A stretch of DNA of 39,128 nt, taken from Candidatus Reconcilbacillus cellulovorans. GTDB lineage: Bacteria; Bacillota; Bacilli; Paenibacillales; Reconciliibacillaceae. The stretch is taken from positions 1 through 39,128 of the forward strand of contig MOXJ01000026.1 of assembly GCA_002507565.1 (NCBI GenBank), given 5' to 3'. Under the pieces are notes generated by a model. That model did not search any database and had not been told where the DNA came from. It was given only the letters and a program-made list of their open reading frames with translations. The position numbers and the translations under genes are program-made. Position 1 is the first letter of the stretch. Each line of letters opens with the position of its first letter. Shown piece by piece: positions 16,804 to 26,252 of this stretch.

Positions 16804-16835
16804 GAGAGTTTTCCGATGCAAGGAGGAGAACTCGA

Positions 16836-16961
16836 ATGGCACGCTGGAGCGCTATCGTTTTGGCCGCGACAGTCGCGTTTTCCGGTTTCGGCGTCCAGCC
16901 TGGCACATCGGACGCAAGCAGCGGAGGTCAGGGCACGGTGCGTTACATGTGGAACGGCTGA
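16836..16961 (+). other. Out-of-frame signal peptide of the lyase
   Basis: The ATG at 16836 follows a near-perfect AAGGAGGA by 8 bases and encodes a 41-residue product: a short basic start (MARW), a hydrophobic core (SAIVLAATVAFSGFGV) and a polar Ser/Gly region, a typical secretion signal. It then meets a stop at 16959-16961, in a different frame from the enzyme that begins at the same place. Dropping two bases of the TGTG at 16948-16951 joins this peptide to the enzyme as RYM-ERLNR. Confidence 0.8.
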
Positions 16962-19900
16962 ACCGTGCTCCTGTAGCGGTCGTGACAGGCGGGGGCGTTT
17001 TTATCGGGTGGAGGTTGCTCGGAACGGATTCTCCTGATATTTCTTTCAATATTTACCGAAACGGGGTGAAAATCAACGAAACGCCGATAAACGGTGCTAC
17101 CAATTGGTTGGATCCCGCAGGAGGGCCGGGCGACATTTATGAAATACGTCCGGTGGTTGCAGGTTCCGAGCGTCCAGACGAAGCGGAGACGGCACGTGTG
17201 TGGGCGACGAATTACCTCGATGTCCCGATCCAGAAACCGCCCGGTGGCGTTACGCCCGTCGGCGAAACCTATACCTACAGCGCCAATGATGCCAGCGTCG
17301 GCGATCTCGACGGCGACGGCGATTATGAAATCGTATTGAAATGGGATCCGAGCAATTCAAAAGACAACTCGCAGGCTGGATATACCGGTCCGGTTTATCT
17401 GGACGCTTATGAACTCGATGGCACACGGCTCTGGCGGATCAATTTCGGTCCGAACATTCGTGCTGGTGCACACTATACTCAGTTTCTCGTGTACGATTTC
17501 GACGGAGACGGCCGGGCGGAAGTCGTAGCGAAGACGGCCGATGGAACGGTTGACGGCCGGGGAACGGTCATCGGCGATCCGAACGCGGATTACCGGAATC
17601 AGAACGGTTATATTTTGCAAGGTCCCGAATATTTGACGGTTTTTGACGGATTGACGGGACGGGCGATGGTCACGGTGCCTTATGATCCGCCGCGCGGCAA
17701 CGTGTGCGACTGGGGCGACTGCTACGGCAACCGCGTCGACCGCTTTTTGGCGGCCGTCGCGTATTTGGACGGCGAGCGTCCGAGCATTGTGGTGGCGCGG
17801 GGCTACTACACGCGCACGGTGCTTGTGGCCTATAACTGGCGCGACGGTCAACTTACAAAATTATGGACGTTTGATACGACGCACGATCCGAACAATCCCC
17901 TCTATGCCTACGCGGGTCAAGGCAACCACAACCTGAGCGTTGCCGACGTCGACGGGGACGGAAGAGACGAGATCATTTACGGCGGGATGACGGTCGATGA
18001 CAACGGCCAAGGCTTGTATACAACCGGCGTGGGGCACGGGGACGCGTTGCATGTCAGCGATTTTGACCCGGCAAGACCCGGGCTTGAAGTCTTCAAGGTC
18101 AGCGAGCCTGTGCCGAACGACGCCGGGATTGCGATGTGGGACGCCGCAACGGGGCAAATGATCTGGAAGGTGGCGACGAATTACGACGTCGGTCGGGGAG
18201 CGGCGGCCGACATCGATCCGAGATATCCCGGCGCCGAGGCGTGGGCGATCGGCGAACCGGTCTGGAATTCGGAAACGGGCGGAATTTATACGACGACAGG
18301 ACTGAAAATCTCGAATCGGATTCCGCCGGCCAATTTCGTGATTTGGTGGGACGGGGACCTGTTGCGCGAAATTCTCGATCATTACTATGACGCTTCGCGA
18401 GGCGTCGGCGTCGGAAGGATCGCGAAGTGGGATTATGAAAATCAACAAACGGTCGATTTGCTGGTGGCTACGGGTACATTTTCGAACAACGGCACGAAAG
18501 GCAATCCCGTTCTTCAGGCCGATCTGTTTGGAGATTGGAGAGAAGAAGTAATCTGGAGACTGGAGGACAGCAGCGCACTCAGGATATATACAACGACCGA
18601 CGTCACCAATTACCGAATTTATACGCTAATGCACGACCCAGTTTACCGTCTTGGAATCGCATGGCAAAACGTCGGATATAACCAACCGCCTCATACCAGC
18701 TTTTACCTGGGGGTCGGCATGAATGAACCGCCTGTGCCCCGGATTATGACAGGTCCCATTCCGAGGGGAACTACCGGGTTGGTCAGCGGATGGGTGGAAA
18801 ATCGTAGCGGCAAACGGCTAAGCGGTGCGACCGTAACGCTCGAAGCGGACGGAACGACCTATTCGACGACGGCCAATGCCAATGGATATTATTCGTTCTC
18901 CAATGTTCCGATCTCCGGCAATATTACGTTGAACGCCTCAAGTGCAGGCTGTGAGCCGGAGACGGTTACAGTCGACGTCACCACCGGGTATGCGCAGCGG
19001 GATCTCAACCTTTATTGTCCGGCCACGGGGATTGCGCTGAACAAAACGAATGCGACCGTTTTCGTAGGTGAAACCCTGCAACTGCAGGCTATCGTTACGC
19101 CGTCGTTTGCCACAAATCAGAAGGTAACGTGGGTGTCTTCGAACCCGGAAGTGGCGAGTGTGGACGAAAACGGCCTCGTTACAGGTTTATCGGTGGGTAC
19201 GGCGACGATTACGGCCGTTTCGAACGATAATCCTGCGTTGAGTGCAACAAGCCAGATTACGGTTAACGCTGTAAACGTGGAAGGTTTAACGCTGAGTAAA
19301 TCCGTTTTGAACGTGTTGGTAGGTATGTCAAAACAAATTGTTGCTTTCGTCGAGCCGCCCAACGCGACGAATCCGAGAGTGATCTGGACTTCTTCTGATC
19401 CGTCTATAGCAACGGTGGATGGAAACGGCCGCGTCACGGGAGTTTCGCCCGGTACGGTTACGATTACGGCGACGACGGAAGACGGCGGTTTCAGCCAGAC
19501 GTGCGTCGTCAACGTCCAGTCCGCGCCGGTGGCCGCGACGGGAGTTACGGTGAATCCGGATACTTATTATTTCGCGTCCGATCATTTCAGTGAAACGAAT
19601 CCTGCTCCCGAAGAACCGCGCGTTCGGCTGGTTGCGACCGTTCTTCCGCTGGAAGCGACCGAGAACGACGTCGTTTGGTCGTCCAGCAACCCGGCCGTCG
19701 CCGCGGTAGACGAATTCGGGAACGTAACGGCGAAAAAGTCCGGTATGGCGGAGATTACGGCAGCGACAGTGGATGGCGGTTTTACTGCGACGGCCCAGGT
19801 TTATGTGCCGGTGATCAGCGAAAGCTTCGACAACCGGATGACCGGAGACGCGTGGGGGGCGAGAACAGGAACAGCCGGCGGTAGCGGCAATCTCGGCGGC

Positions 19901-21904
19901 GCCGTCGCACAATTGCCCGACGGCAACCGCGTTTTCTGGCTTCAGGGCGGTGGAGCTGGCGTCAGAAGCACTCAGAAAGTTTTCACGCGGCCGATCGTAA
20001 ACCGAAAAGTGATGCTCGATTTTGACTGGAACGTGGGCACTCCCTCCGGGTCGCCTGGCGCCCAGCTCAGCATCGAGGACAGTGCCGGAAGAAGATATTT
20101 GACCCTACAGTACAGATCTGGACAGGAAATGATTTACGGAACAGGAGGCACGGCTTCCAACGCCGTCATTACGGGAAATCCCGTCGGAACCGGGTTCAAC
20201 GTCAACGACGCGTTGTACCATATTCGGGTCACACTCGATTTTGTATCGAGAACCATCAACCTGACGGTGACAAACAAGGACAATCCTTCCGTCACGTCGG
20301 AAATCAAGAATATTCCTTTTGATCCGAACACGGTCTATACAAATGACGTCGGAAAAATCCAGTTCGTTCTGGTCCGGCAGGCGGGGCAAAACACGTCGTG
20401 GACGACATGGCTCGACAATTTCAACGTCTATGCGCTGACACCTGATCTCGTTCCGTTGAGATCCGTCGGCATTCGCGATTCGGCAGGAACGCCGGTCGAC
20501 GGGACAACGATCAGGATGAGGCCGGGCGAAACGAAGCAGTTTGTTGCAGCTCTTGATCCGCCGAATGCGGACGTCCGGTTCGTCCGCTGGAGTTCGGATA
20601 ATCCGGAGGCGGCGACGGTAGATCCGGACAGCGGATTGGTCACGGCGGTGGGCGCCGGAAATGCGGTGATCACGCTCACCGTCGACGCGTTCCCCGATCT
20701 CGGCGGGACCGTCCTGACGAAAACGATGGAAGTCCAAGTCGGCGAATGGCCGCCGGAAGGTGCCTGGGCGCGGTCCGCCGTTTCGGGTCCCGGGATCGCG
20801 GTCGCGGGAAGACCGTTGGATCTGACCGTCGGCGTGACGGGCGTAACGTACGGGTTCACGGCGCTGGACGTGATTGTCAATTATGATCCGGCCAGACTCG
20901 AATTCGACACTGTCACCGACGATACGTACGGATACTTGAAACTGGCGCCGAACGCCATTGAGTCGTTGCGGCAGAACTTTACGGTCCTTGACACTGCCGT
21001 CCGGCCCGCCGACGGCCAAGTCCGGGTCATCATGGCAAGCTCCGGCGAGGCCGGCGCCGTCACCACCGACGGAAACCTGTTCGTCCTGCGCGGTCGGGTG
21101 AAAGCGGATGCGGCACCCGGAAGCACGACGGTGCGGCTGTCCGACTTCCAGGTGTCGCGCAACGGCGAGCCCGGAACCGTCGAACTATCGCAAGCGTCGC
21201 TGACGCTGATCGTCCATCTGGCGGACAAGACGGCGCTGAACGCGGTGATCGCCGAGGCGCAAGAGTTGTACGACACTTCGCCGGAAGGCACGCAGCCTGG
21301 CCAGTATTCGCCTGCGGCCAAGGCGATGCTGCGGTCGGCGATCGATGCGGCGATCGCGGTGCGCGACAACCCGGCGTCGACTCAAGTTCAGGTGGATACG
21401 GCGGTCGCGATGCTACAAAACGCGATGACCGCTTTCCGGAATTCGGTCATTCTGCCTCCTCCGCCTTCGCCGCCGGTGAACGTCGACAAGTCCGCGCTCA
21501 AGCAGGCGATTGCGGCGGCGCAAGGCCGGTATGAGAAGGCGGTGGAAGGCACGAAAGTCGGGCAATACCGGAGCGGTGCGAAAGCGGCGCTTGCGGCGGC
21601 GATCCAGGCGGCCGTGACGGTTCGCGACAATGCGTGGGCGACGCAGGCCGACGTGGACGCGGCGACGGCGGCGTTGAACGAAGCGGTGCGGCAATTCCAA
21701 GCGCAGGTAGTTACTCTGGTCGAGGGAGCGACGCAGGTGTCGATCCGGGATTTGGCGATTGTGGCGAAGTTCTATGGGGCGACGTCGGCGGATCCGAACT
21801 GGTCGCAAATCGCCAAGGCGGACCTGTTCGACGAGGGGCGCATTACCCTGCGGGTGCTTGCGGCGATCGCGCGGATGATTTTGGTGGAATGGGCAACGCA
21901 GTAA
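16836..21904 (+). CDS. Rhamnogalacturonan lyase PL11 with Ig-like, cohesin-like, FIVAR and dockerin-like domains; frameshifted at the signal peptide
   Basis: A secreted multidomain enzyme expected to cleave the pectin backbone rhamnogalacturonan I by beta-elimination. Numbering from the in-frame GTG at 16949 (1651 residues): PL11 catalytic domain 1-600, very like B. subtilis YesW, with repeated Ca-binding DxDGDG loops and the RAGAHYTQF and LFGDWREEV blocks; carboxypeptidase-regulatory-like domain 604-690; three Big_2 domains 692-952; a beta-sandwich of lectin or carbohydrate-binding type 955-1163; a fourth Big_2 domain 1168-1264; cohesin-like domain 1272-1423; two FIVAR helical repeats 1424-1495 and 1513-1585 joined by a proline linker; dockerin-like tail 1591-1651 with eroded Ca loops. 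The signal peptide is in another frame, so as written the full protein is not made without frameshifting; initiation at the GTG would give a non-secreted form. The catalytic region looks less G+C rich than its neighbours. Confidence 0.85.
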
Positions 21905-21911
21905 CCGTAAG

Positions 21912-21941
21912 CGGGAGGAAGGCGAGTCCGTCTTCCTCCCG
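21912..21941 (+). terminator. Hairpin between the lyase and cohesin-SLH genes
   Basis: CGGGAGGAAG (21912-21921) and CTTCCTCCCG (21932-21941) form a perfect 10-bp stem with a 10-base loop, 8 bases after the lyase stop. Only a short AATTTT follows, so it may be a leaky terminator or an mRNA-stabilising stem within an operon. Confidence 0.6.
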
Positions 21942-21963
21942 AATTTTCGGAAAGTCGGAAAGG

Positions 21964-23001
21964 ATGAAGAAGGGTATGACGACTCGCAAAACGGGATCGG
22001 GAGTTGCGGTTTTCTTGACGTTGGCGTTGGCGGTGTTTCTGTTCCCGCTGCCGGCATCGGCCGCCGGTGCGCCGTCGTTTGAGCTGGCGGTCAAAGGCGG
22101 GTCGATGACGGCCGGTCGGGAACTTCAGGTGTCGGTGATCGGGCGGAATTTAGCGGATCTGTACGCTTATGAAATCACGCTGCGGGTCGATCCGAAGGCG
22201 CTGCGTCTGAAGAAGGCCGAGAGCGTCGTTGACGGTTTTTCGGTCGATCCGATTGTTCAGGGAGACCAGATTCAGTTTGCACATACCAAAATTGGGGAAG
22301 TGCCAGGAGAAAGCGGGGACAAGACGCTGTGCACGCTGACGTTTGAAGTGTTGCGGGGCGGGCCTGCGCGCGTGACGTTGGAGGAAGTCAAGACGGTGAA
22401 TTCGGCGCTGGAGATGGAGACGTATGCCATAAACCGGACGGTGGTAACCGGCGGATTTGTGGACATCACGGGCCACTGGGCGGAAGGGTGGATTCGGACG
22501 GCGGTCGAACGCGGCTGGGCAGAAGGGTATGAAGACGGGACGTTTCGGCCGGACGCGAAAATCACTCGAGCGGAGTTCGTCAAATTGTTGGTGGTAGCGC
22601 TGGGATTGGAGGTCTCGTCGAAGAACGAAGCGATCGGGTTTGCGGATGAAAGGGAAATTCCAGACTGGGCGCGGCCGTACGTGGCGGCGGCGGTGCGGGA
22701 GAGGATGGTGGAAGGGTATGAGGACGGGACATTCCGGTCGAACCGGACGATGACGCGGGCGGAGATGGTAACGGTGATCGGACGGACGGTGGGCATCCCG
22801 GGACACGTGAAAACCGGAACGCTGTTTGCGGACGACGGTGAGATTCCCGACTGGGCGCGTGGATTTGTTGCCGCCGGGGCGGAAGCCGGGTTTGTATCGG
22901 GCAGGGGAGGAGGCCGTTTCGACCCGCATGCATCCGCAACGCGGGCCGAGGCGATCAAGTGGATCTTGTACGCGCAAAACGCCGCCAAACCGAAGAAATG
23001 A
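21964..23001 (+). CDS. Secreted cohesin-like domain protein with three SLH domains
   Basis: A 345-residue surface protein. It has a signal peptide (1-33, likely cleaved after ASA), a cohesin-like beta-sandwich (about 37-160, with SVIGRNLADLYAYEITLRVD and a GDKTLCTLTFEVL strand pair), and three SLH domains (about 165-208, 226-270, 287-331) with the usual FxDxxxHWA, EGYEDGTFRPDAKITRAE and similar blocks. SLH domains bind pyruvylated secondary cell-wall polymer, so the cohesin-like domain would be displayed on the cell surface. It starts 59 bases after the lyase gene. An alternative ATG at 21976, with a better-spaced AAAGGA, would shorten the leader by four residues. The cohesin-like fold is shared with the upstream enzyme. 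Its binding partner is unproven. Confidence 0.85.
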   Translation: MKKGMTTRKTGSGVAVFLTLALAVFLFPLPASAAGAPSFELAVKGGSMTAGRELQVSVIGRNLADLYAYEITLRVDPKALRLKKAESVVDGFSVDPIVQGDQIQFAHTKIGEVPGESGDKTLCTLTFEVLRGGPARVTLEEVKTVNSALEMETYAINRTVVTGGFVDITGHWAEGWIRTAVERGWAEGYEDGTFRPDAKITRAEFVKLLVVALGLEVSSKNEAIGFADEREIPDWARPYVAAAVRERMVEGYEDGTFRSNRTMTRAEMVTVIGRTVGIPGHVKTGTLFADDGEIPDWARGFVAAGAEAGFVSGRGGGRFDPHASATRAEAIKWILYAQNAAKPKK

Positions 23002-23026
23002 ATCGCTTTCCCTTCGTTTTTTCCTG

Positions 23027-23035
23027 TGGTACAAT
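23027..23035 (+). promoter_or_regulatory. Extended -10 promoter of the HtrA-like protease gene
   Basis: TGGTACAAT has the TG extension and a 5/6 -10 hexamer, 78 bases upstream of the GTG start. No clear -35. Confidence 0.5.
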
Positions 23036-23055
23036 CGAACAAGAACTCTCCATAT

Positions 23056-23088
23056 GCCGGAAACGCCAGACGCGCTTTCCGGCGTTTC
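23056..23088 (+). other. 5' leader with two competing hairpins
   Basis: GCCGGAAA (23056-23063) can pair with TTTCCGGC (23076-23083), while GAAACGCC (23060-23067) can pair with GGCGTTTC (23081-23088). The two stems share bases and cannot form together. They lie in the leader of the protease mRNA, ahead of its ribosome binding site, and no U-run follows. Confidence 0.4.
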
Positions 23089-23113
23089 ATTTCGTGTGGG
23101 AAGGGGAATCTCC

Positions 23114-26074
23114 GTGTCGAATCTCCGATTCCGCAAACGGAAACGAGACGCGCTGCTCCGGATGATATCGTGCTTGGCGGTCGCCCTGGCGGCGTTTTCG
23201 GCGACCGGGCCCGCTTGGTCGTCGAATGTCTCGGCTGCCGAACCGAACGCCGCCGTCACCGAGGCGTTGTTTTCCGGCCGTATCGCGCAGACGGTCGAGC
23301 GCATTTCTCCGTCCGTCGTCGCCATCATCGGCCGTCAGGCGCCTTCCGATGAAGGCGAGCGAGAAGTCGACCGGTTTCAGCTCGCCCACGGCACGGGACT
23401 GATCGTCCGGACGGACGGGTGGATCGTGACGAACGCCCACGTCGTGAAAGATCTCGAGGGACTGACGGTCGTCACGTCGGACGGCCGACAATTTCCGGGG
23501 CGCGCCGTGTTTGCGGACGAAGAAAGCGATCTGGCGCTCGTCCGGATCAACGCGCTCAGGCTGCCGGCGGCGTCGCTCGCCTCCGAGGTCCGCGTTCAGC
23601 CCGGCGATCCCGTCGTGGCGATCGGCACGCCGGTGTCTTTCTCCCTGCGCAATTCCGTAACGGTCGGCGTCGTCAGCGGCGTCGACCGCTCGGTCAACGG
23701 CAAGTACCGGTTACTGCAGACCGACGCCGCCATCAATCCCGGCAACAGCGGCGGGCCGCTCGTCGACGCCGAAGGGCGCGTCATCGGCATCAATTCGCTC
23801 AAATTCGTCGATTACGGCGTCGACAACGTCGGGTTCGCCATCCCCGCCGACACGGTGCGGGTCGTGCTCGACCATTTCGAAAAATACGGCCGCGTCCGGC
23901 GCGCCTATCTCGGCTTCGAAACCGAAGAAAGCTGGGCGGCGGTGATCGGCCTGCCGACCGACGATCCGCTGGAAGTCGTGCTTGTCGACGGCTCTTCAAA
24001 AGCCGCGGCCGCCGGCGTCCGCGAGGGCGACAAGCTGCTTGCCGTCGACGGCCGGCCCGTGCATACGCTGCTCGAGCTGAACGAACTGCTGAAGCGGTAT
24101 TTGCCCGGCGACCGCGTCAGGCTGACGATGGAAAGCGACGGCCGCACCGTCGTCCGCGAAATCGAGCTGGCGGAAGAGCCGGAAGCGCCGCCGACGCGGA
24201 AAACCGGGACGCCGGAAGTGCCTGCATCGGCCGACGGGAGCCGAAACGGCGCCGAAACGCGCGTCGACCTTTGGCTGCGGCTCGGCGACGGTCAGGCGAT
24301 GGCCAACGGCCGCGTCGTCGACGTCCAGCCGCCCCGGCTGGTAAACGGGTCGGCGGTAGCGCCGCTTGAGCCGGTGGCCGCGGCGTTCGGGGCCCGGCTC
24401 GTCGCGGAGAAAGACGGCGGCGTCGTCCTGACGGACGGCAAGCGGAGCATCCGGATGTACGCGGGGCAAAAGACGGTCGTCGTCGACGGGAAATCCGAAG
24501 AGTGGCCGACGGCTCCGGAAGTCGCCGGCGGGATATGGTGGGCGCCGGTTCGAGCGGTCGCCGCGGCGTTCGGGGCGGCCGTCAAGTTTTATCCACAGAC
24601 CGGCGAGATCGTCGTCGCCCGCCTCCCGGAAGGCAATCCGTTCGGCGGAGCGCGCCTACACGAAGACGCGGATAAAAAGCGGATCGGCGACAGCTACCAG
24701 AATTGGTCCATGAAATACCCCTCCAGCCTTATGAAAGTGTACCAATCCTCCAACGCCGACCGCGTCATGTTTTCGGATATGAAGGGCGATTATGAGCTGT
24801 CGCTTGCAGTCGAGCGGATCGCTGAAGCGAATTCGCCCGACGACCTGATCGACCGGCTCAAGGACGAGACGTACAAGACGGTCATCGATTCGCGTTATGT
24901 ATCCGACGCGGCATATCCTTACGCGTTCGTCCTGGCGAAGTCGGGGAACGTGTACGAGGAGCTGCGGGCCTATCAAAACGACGGACGGCTGTACGTGCTG
25001 CAGTTCGAAACGCGCGAGGAATTATATAACAACCCGTCGAAATACAAAATCTTTCAGGATTTGCTGAACAGCTTCCGGCCGGTTTTTGCGGCGAACGACC
25101 CGCTGATCAAGGACATTTCGAAGTTCAAGGACGGTTTTCGGAAATACGTAAGCGCGACTTACGCCTATTCGTTCGAATTGCCCGCCGGTTGGGAAAGCGG
25201 GGAATCGGAAACACGTTTTTACCATACGGACGACGAACGGCTCGAGCTTAAAGTCACCGTCAGCTCCGCGGCGGAAGGCGACACGCTCGACGCTTGGGTA
25301 GAGCGGCAAAGACGCCGTTTTGAAGAAACGGTGCTTCCGTCGTACCGCCGGATCGGCGATGCGGAACCGTCGACCGTCGCCGGCGTACCCGCCCGGTCGG
25401 TGACGTACCGCGTGACGGAAGGCGACGACTGGACGGAAAGCCGCGTGTTGTACTTGTTCAAGGGACCTTACAAATACCGGTTCATCCTATCGTACGGCAA
25501 ATCGTCCGACCTGCGTGCGGCGGACATGATGTTCCGCAGTCTGACGTCGTCGCTGTCGATCGACACCGATGCACTGGACCGCCGGTTCGGACGACTGCCC
25601 GATCCCGACGAAGCGTTCGGGACGGGGCAAAAGTCGCGATATGCCAGCCGCAAATATCATTATTCGCTGGAGGTGCCCGCCTATTGGTATAAGAATGCGG
25701 ATCTCTCCGACGGTTCGGCCGTTTCGTATGCTTTCGACGGCGGAAGTTTCGACGTCCAGATCCAGGAAGAAGGAACGCTGCAGGACCAGGTGCGGCAAAC
25801 GGAAGCGGTCCTGAAGCAGATGGAATCGTTCGGCCTCGGCAAACTGGTGGAGTCGACCTCCATCACGTTTCAGGGGAGCCCTGCCCATCGGTTCGTCGTC
25901 GAGACGACGGAACATGGCGTCATCGAGCGGACGACGATGTATCTGGCGGAACACGGCGGCCGCGTGTACATGATTGCCTACAGGCTAAAGGAAGCATACG
26001 CGACGCCGTTCAACCTTGCGCGCATCGACGAGGCGCTGCGGTCGTTCCGATGGACCGACGAGGCGGGCGCGTGA
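23114..26074 (+). CDS. Secreted HtrA-like trypsin-type serine protease with copper-amine-oxidase-like and repeated C-terminal domains
   Basis: A 986-residue exported protein. It has a basic signal sequence (1-41, VSA cleavage), a trypsin-like HtrA/DegP domain with His109 (TNAHVV), Asp139 (ESDLALV) and Ser212 (NPGNSGGPL), a PDZ domain (about 262-355), a low-complexity linker, then a copper-amine-oxidase N-terminal-like domain (about 395-503; paired beta units ending in WAPVRAVAAAFGA). The last 450 residues contain three similar units (about 529-656, 678-813, 845-980) with a repeated YSxxxPxxW start and a hydrophobic strand plus LxxFRS ending, PsbP/MOG1-like in pattern. The GTG start follows AAGGGG. 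The likely role is quality control or processing of surface proteins. This exact combination is unlike the standard membrane-anchored Bacillus HtrA. Confidence 0.85.
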   Translation: MSNLRFRKRKRDALLRMISCLAVALAAFSATGPAWSSNVSAAEPNAAVTEALFSGRIAQTVERISPSVVAIIGRQAPSDEGEREVDRFQLAHGTGLIVRTDGWIVTNAHVVKDLEGLTVVTSDGRQFPGRAVFADEESDLALVRINALRLPAASLASEVRVQPGDPVVAIGTPVSFSLRNSVTVGVVSGVDRSVNGKYRLLQTDAAINPGNSGGPLVDAEGRVIGINSLKFVDYGVDNVGFAIPADTVRVVLDHFEKYGRVRRAYLGFETEESWAAVIGLPTDDPLEVVLVDGSSKAAAAGVREGDKLLAVDGRPVHTLLELNELLKRYLPGDRVRLTMESDGRTVVREIELAEEPEAPPTRKTGTPEVPASADGSRNGAETRVDLWLRLGDGQAMANGRVVDVQPPRLVNGSAVAPLEPVAAAFGARLVAEKDGGVVLTDGKRSIRMYAGQKTVVVDGKSEEWPTAPEVAGGIWWAPVRAVAAAFGAAVKFYPQTGEIVVARLPEGNPFGGARLHEDADKKRIGDSYQNWSMKYPSSLMKVYQSSNADRVMFSDMKGDYELSLAVERIAEANSPDDLIDRLKDETYKTVIDSRYVSDAAYPYAFVLAKSGNVYEELRAYQNDGRLYVLQFETREELYNNPSKYKIFQDLLNSFRPVFAANDPLIKDISKFKDGFRKYVSATYAYSFELPAGWESGESETRFYHTDDERLELKVTVSSAAEGDTLDAWVERQRRRFEETVLPSYRRIGDAEPSTVAGVPARSVTYRVTEGDDWTESRVLYLFKGPYKYRFILSYGKSSDLRAADMMFRSLTSSLSIDTDALDRRFGRLPDPDEAFGTGQKSRYASRKYHYSLEVPAYWYKNADLSDGSAVSYAFDGGSFDVQIQEEGTLQDQVRQTEAVLKQMESFGLGKLVESTSITFQGSPAHRFVVETTEHGVIERTTMYLAEHGGRVYMIAYRLKEAYATPFNLARIDEALRSFRWTDEAGA

Positions 26075-26086
26075 CGGCGCGAGTGG

Positions 26087-26142
26087 CGCGGCGGCGGCGT
26101 CCGGGGATTTCCCGGCGGTCGCCGCCGCGTTTTTTTTTTTTT
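26087..26142 (+). terminator. Rho-independent terminator of the HtrA-like protease gene
   Basis: A GC-rich stem (CGCGGCGGCG near 26087-26096 with CGCCGCCGCG at 26120-26129) is followed directly by 13 T residues (26130-26142). Confidence 0.88.
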
Positions 26143-26157
26143 CGTCTCGCGAAATTG

Positions 26158-26186
26158 TTGCGTCTTAAATCGATATATGCTACAAA
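26158..26186 (+). promoter_or_regulatory. Predicted promoter of the ccpN operon
   Basis: TTGCGT (26158-26163), a 17-base spacer, and TACAAA (26181-26186) preceded by TGC, an extended -10 form. It lies 66 bases before the presumed start. Confidence 0.5.
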
Positions 26187-26252
26187 ATTGCTAAGGGTCA
26201 AATCGAAATCCGACGACACGATAGAAACCATCGGGCAAAGGAGGCGCTTTCC

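Noticed and set aside
16016-16835. A longer N-terminus for the lyase reaching back over the glycosyltransferase gene
   Set aside because: The frame happens to be open, but it runs antisense to a well-supported glycosyltransferase, has no ribosome binding site and no secretion signal.
26130-26142. Poly-T tract as a slippage or phase-variation site
   Set aside because: It follows directly on a GC-rich stem after a stop codon, so it is the U-run of a terminator.
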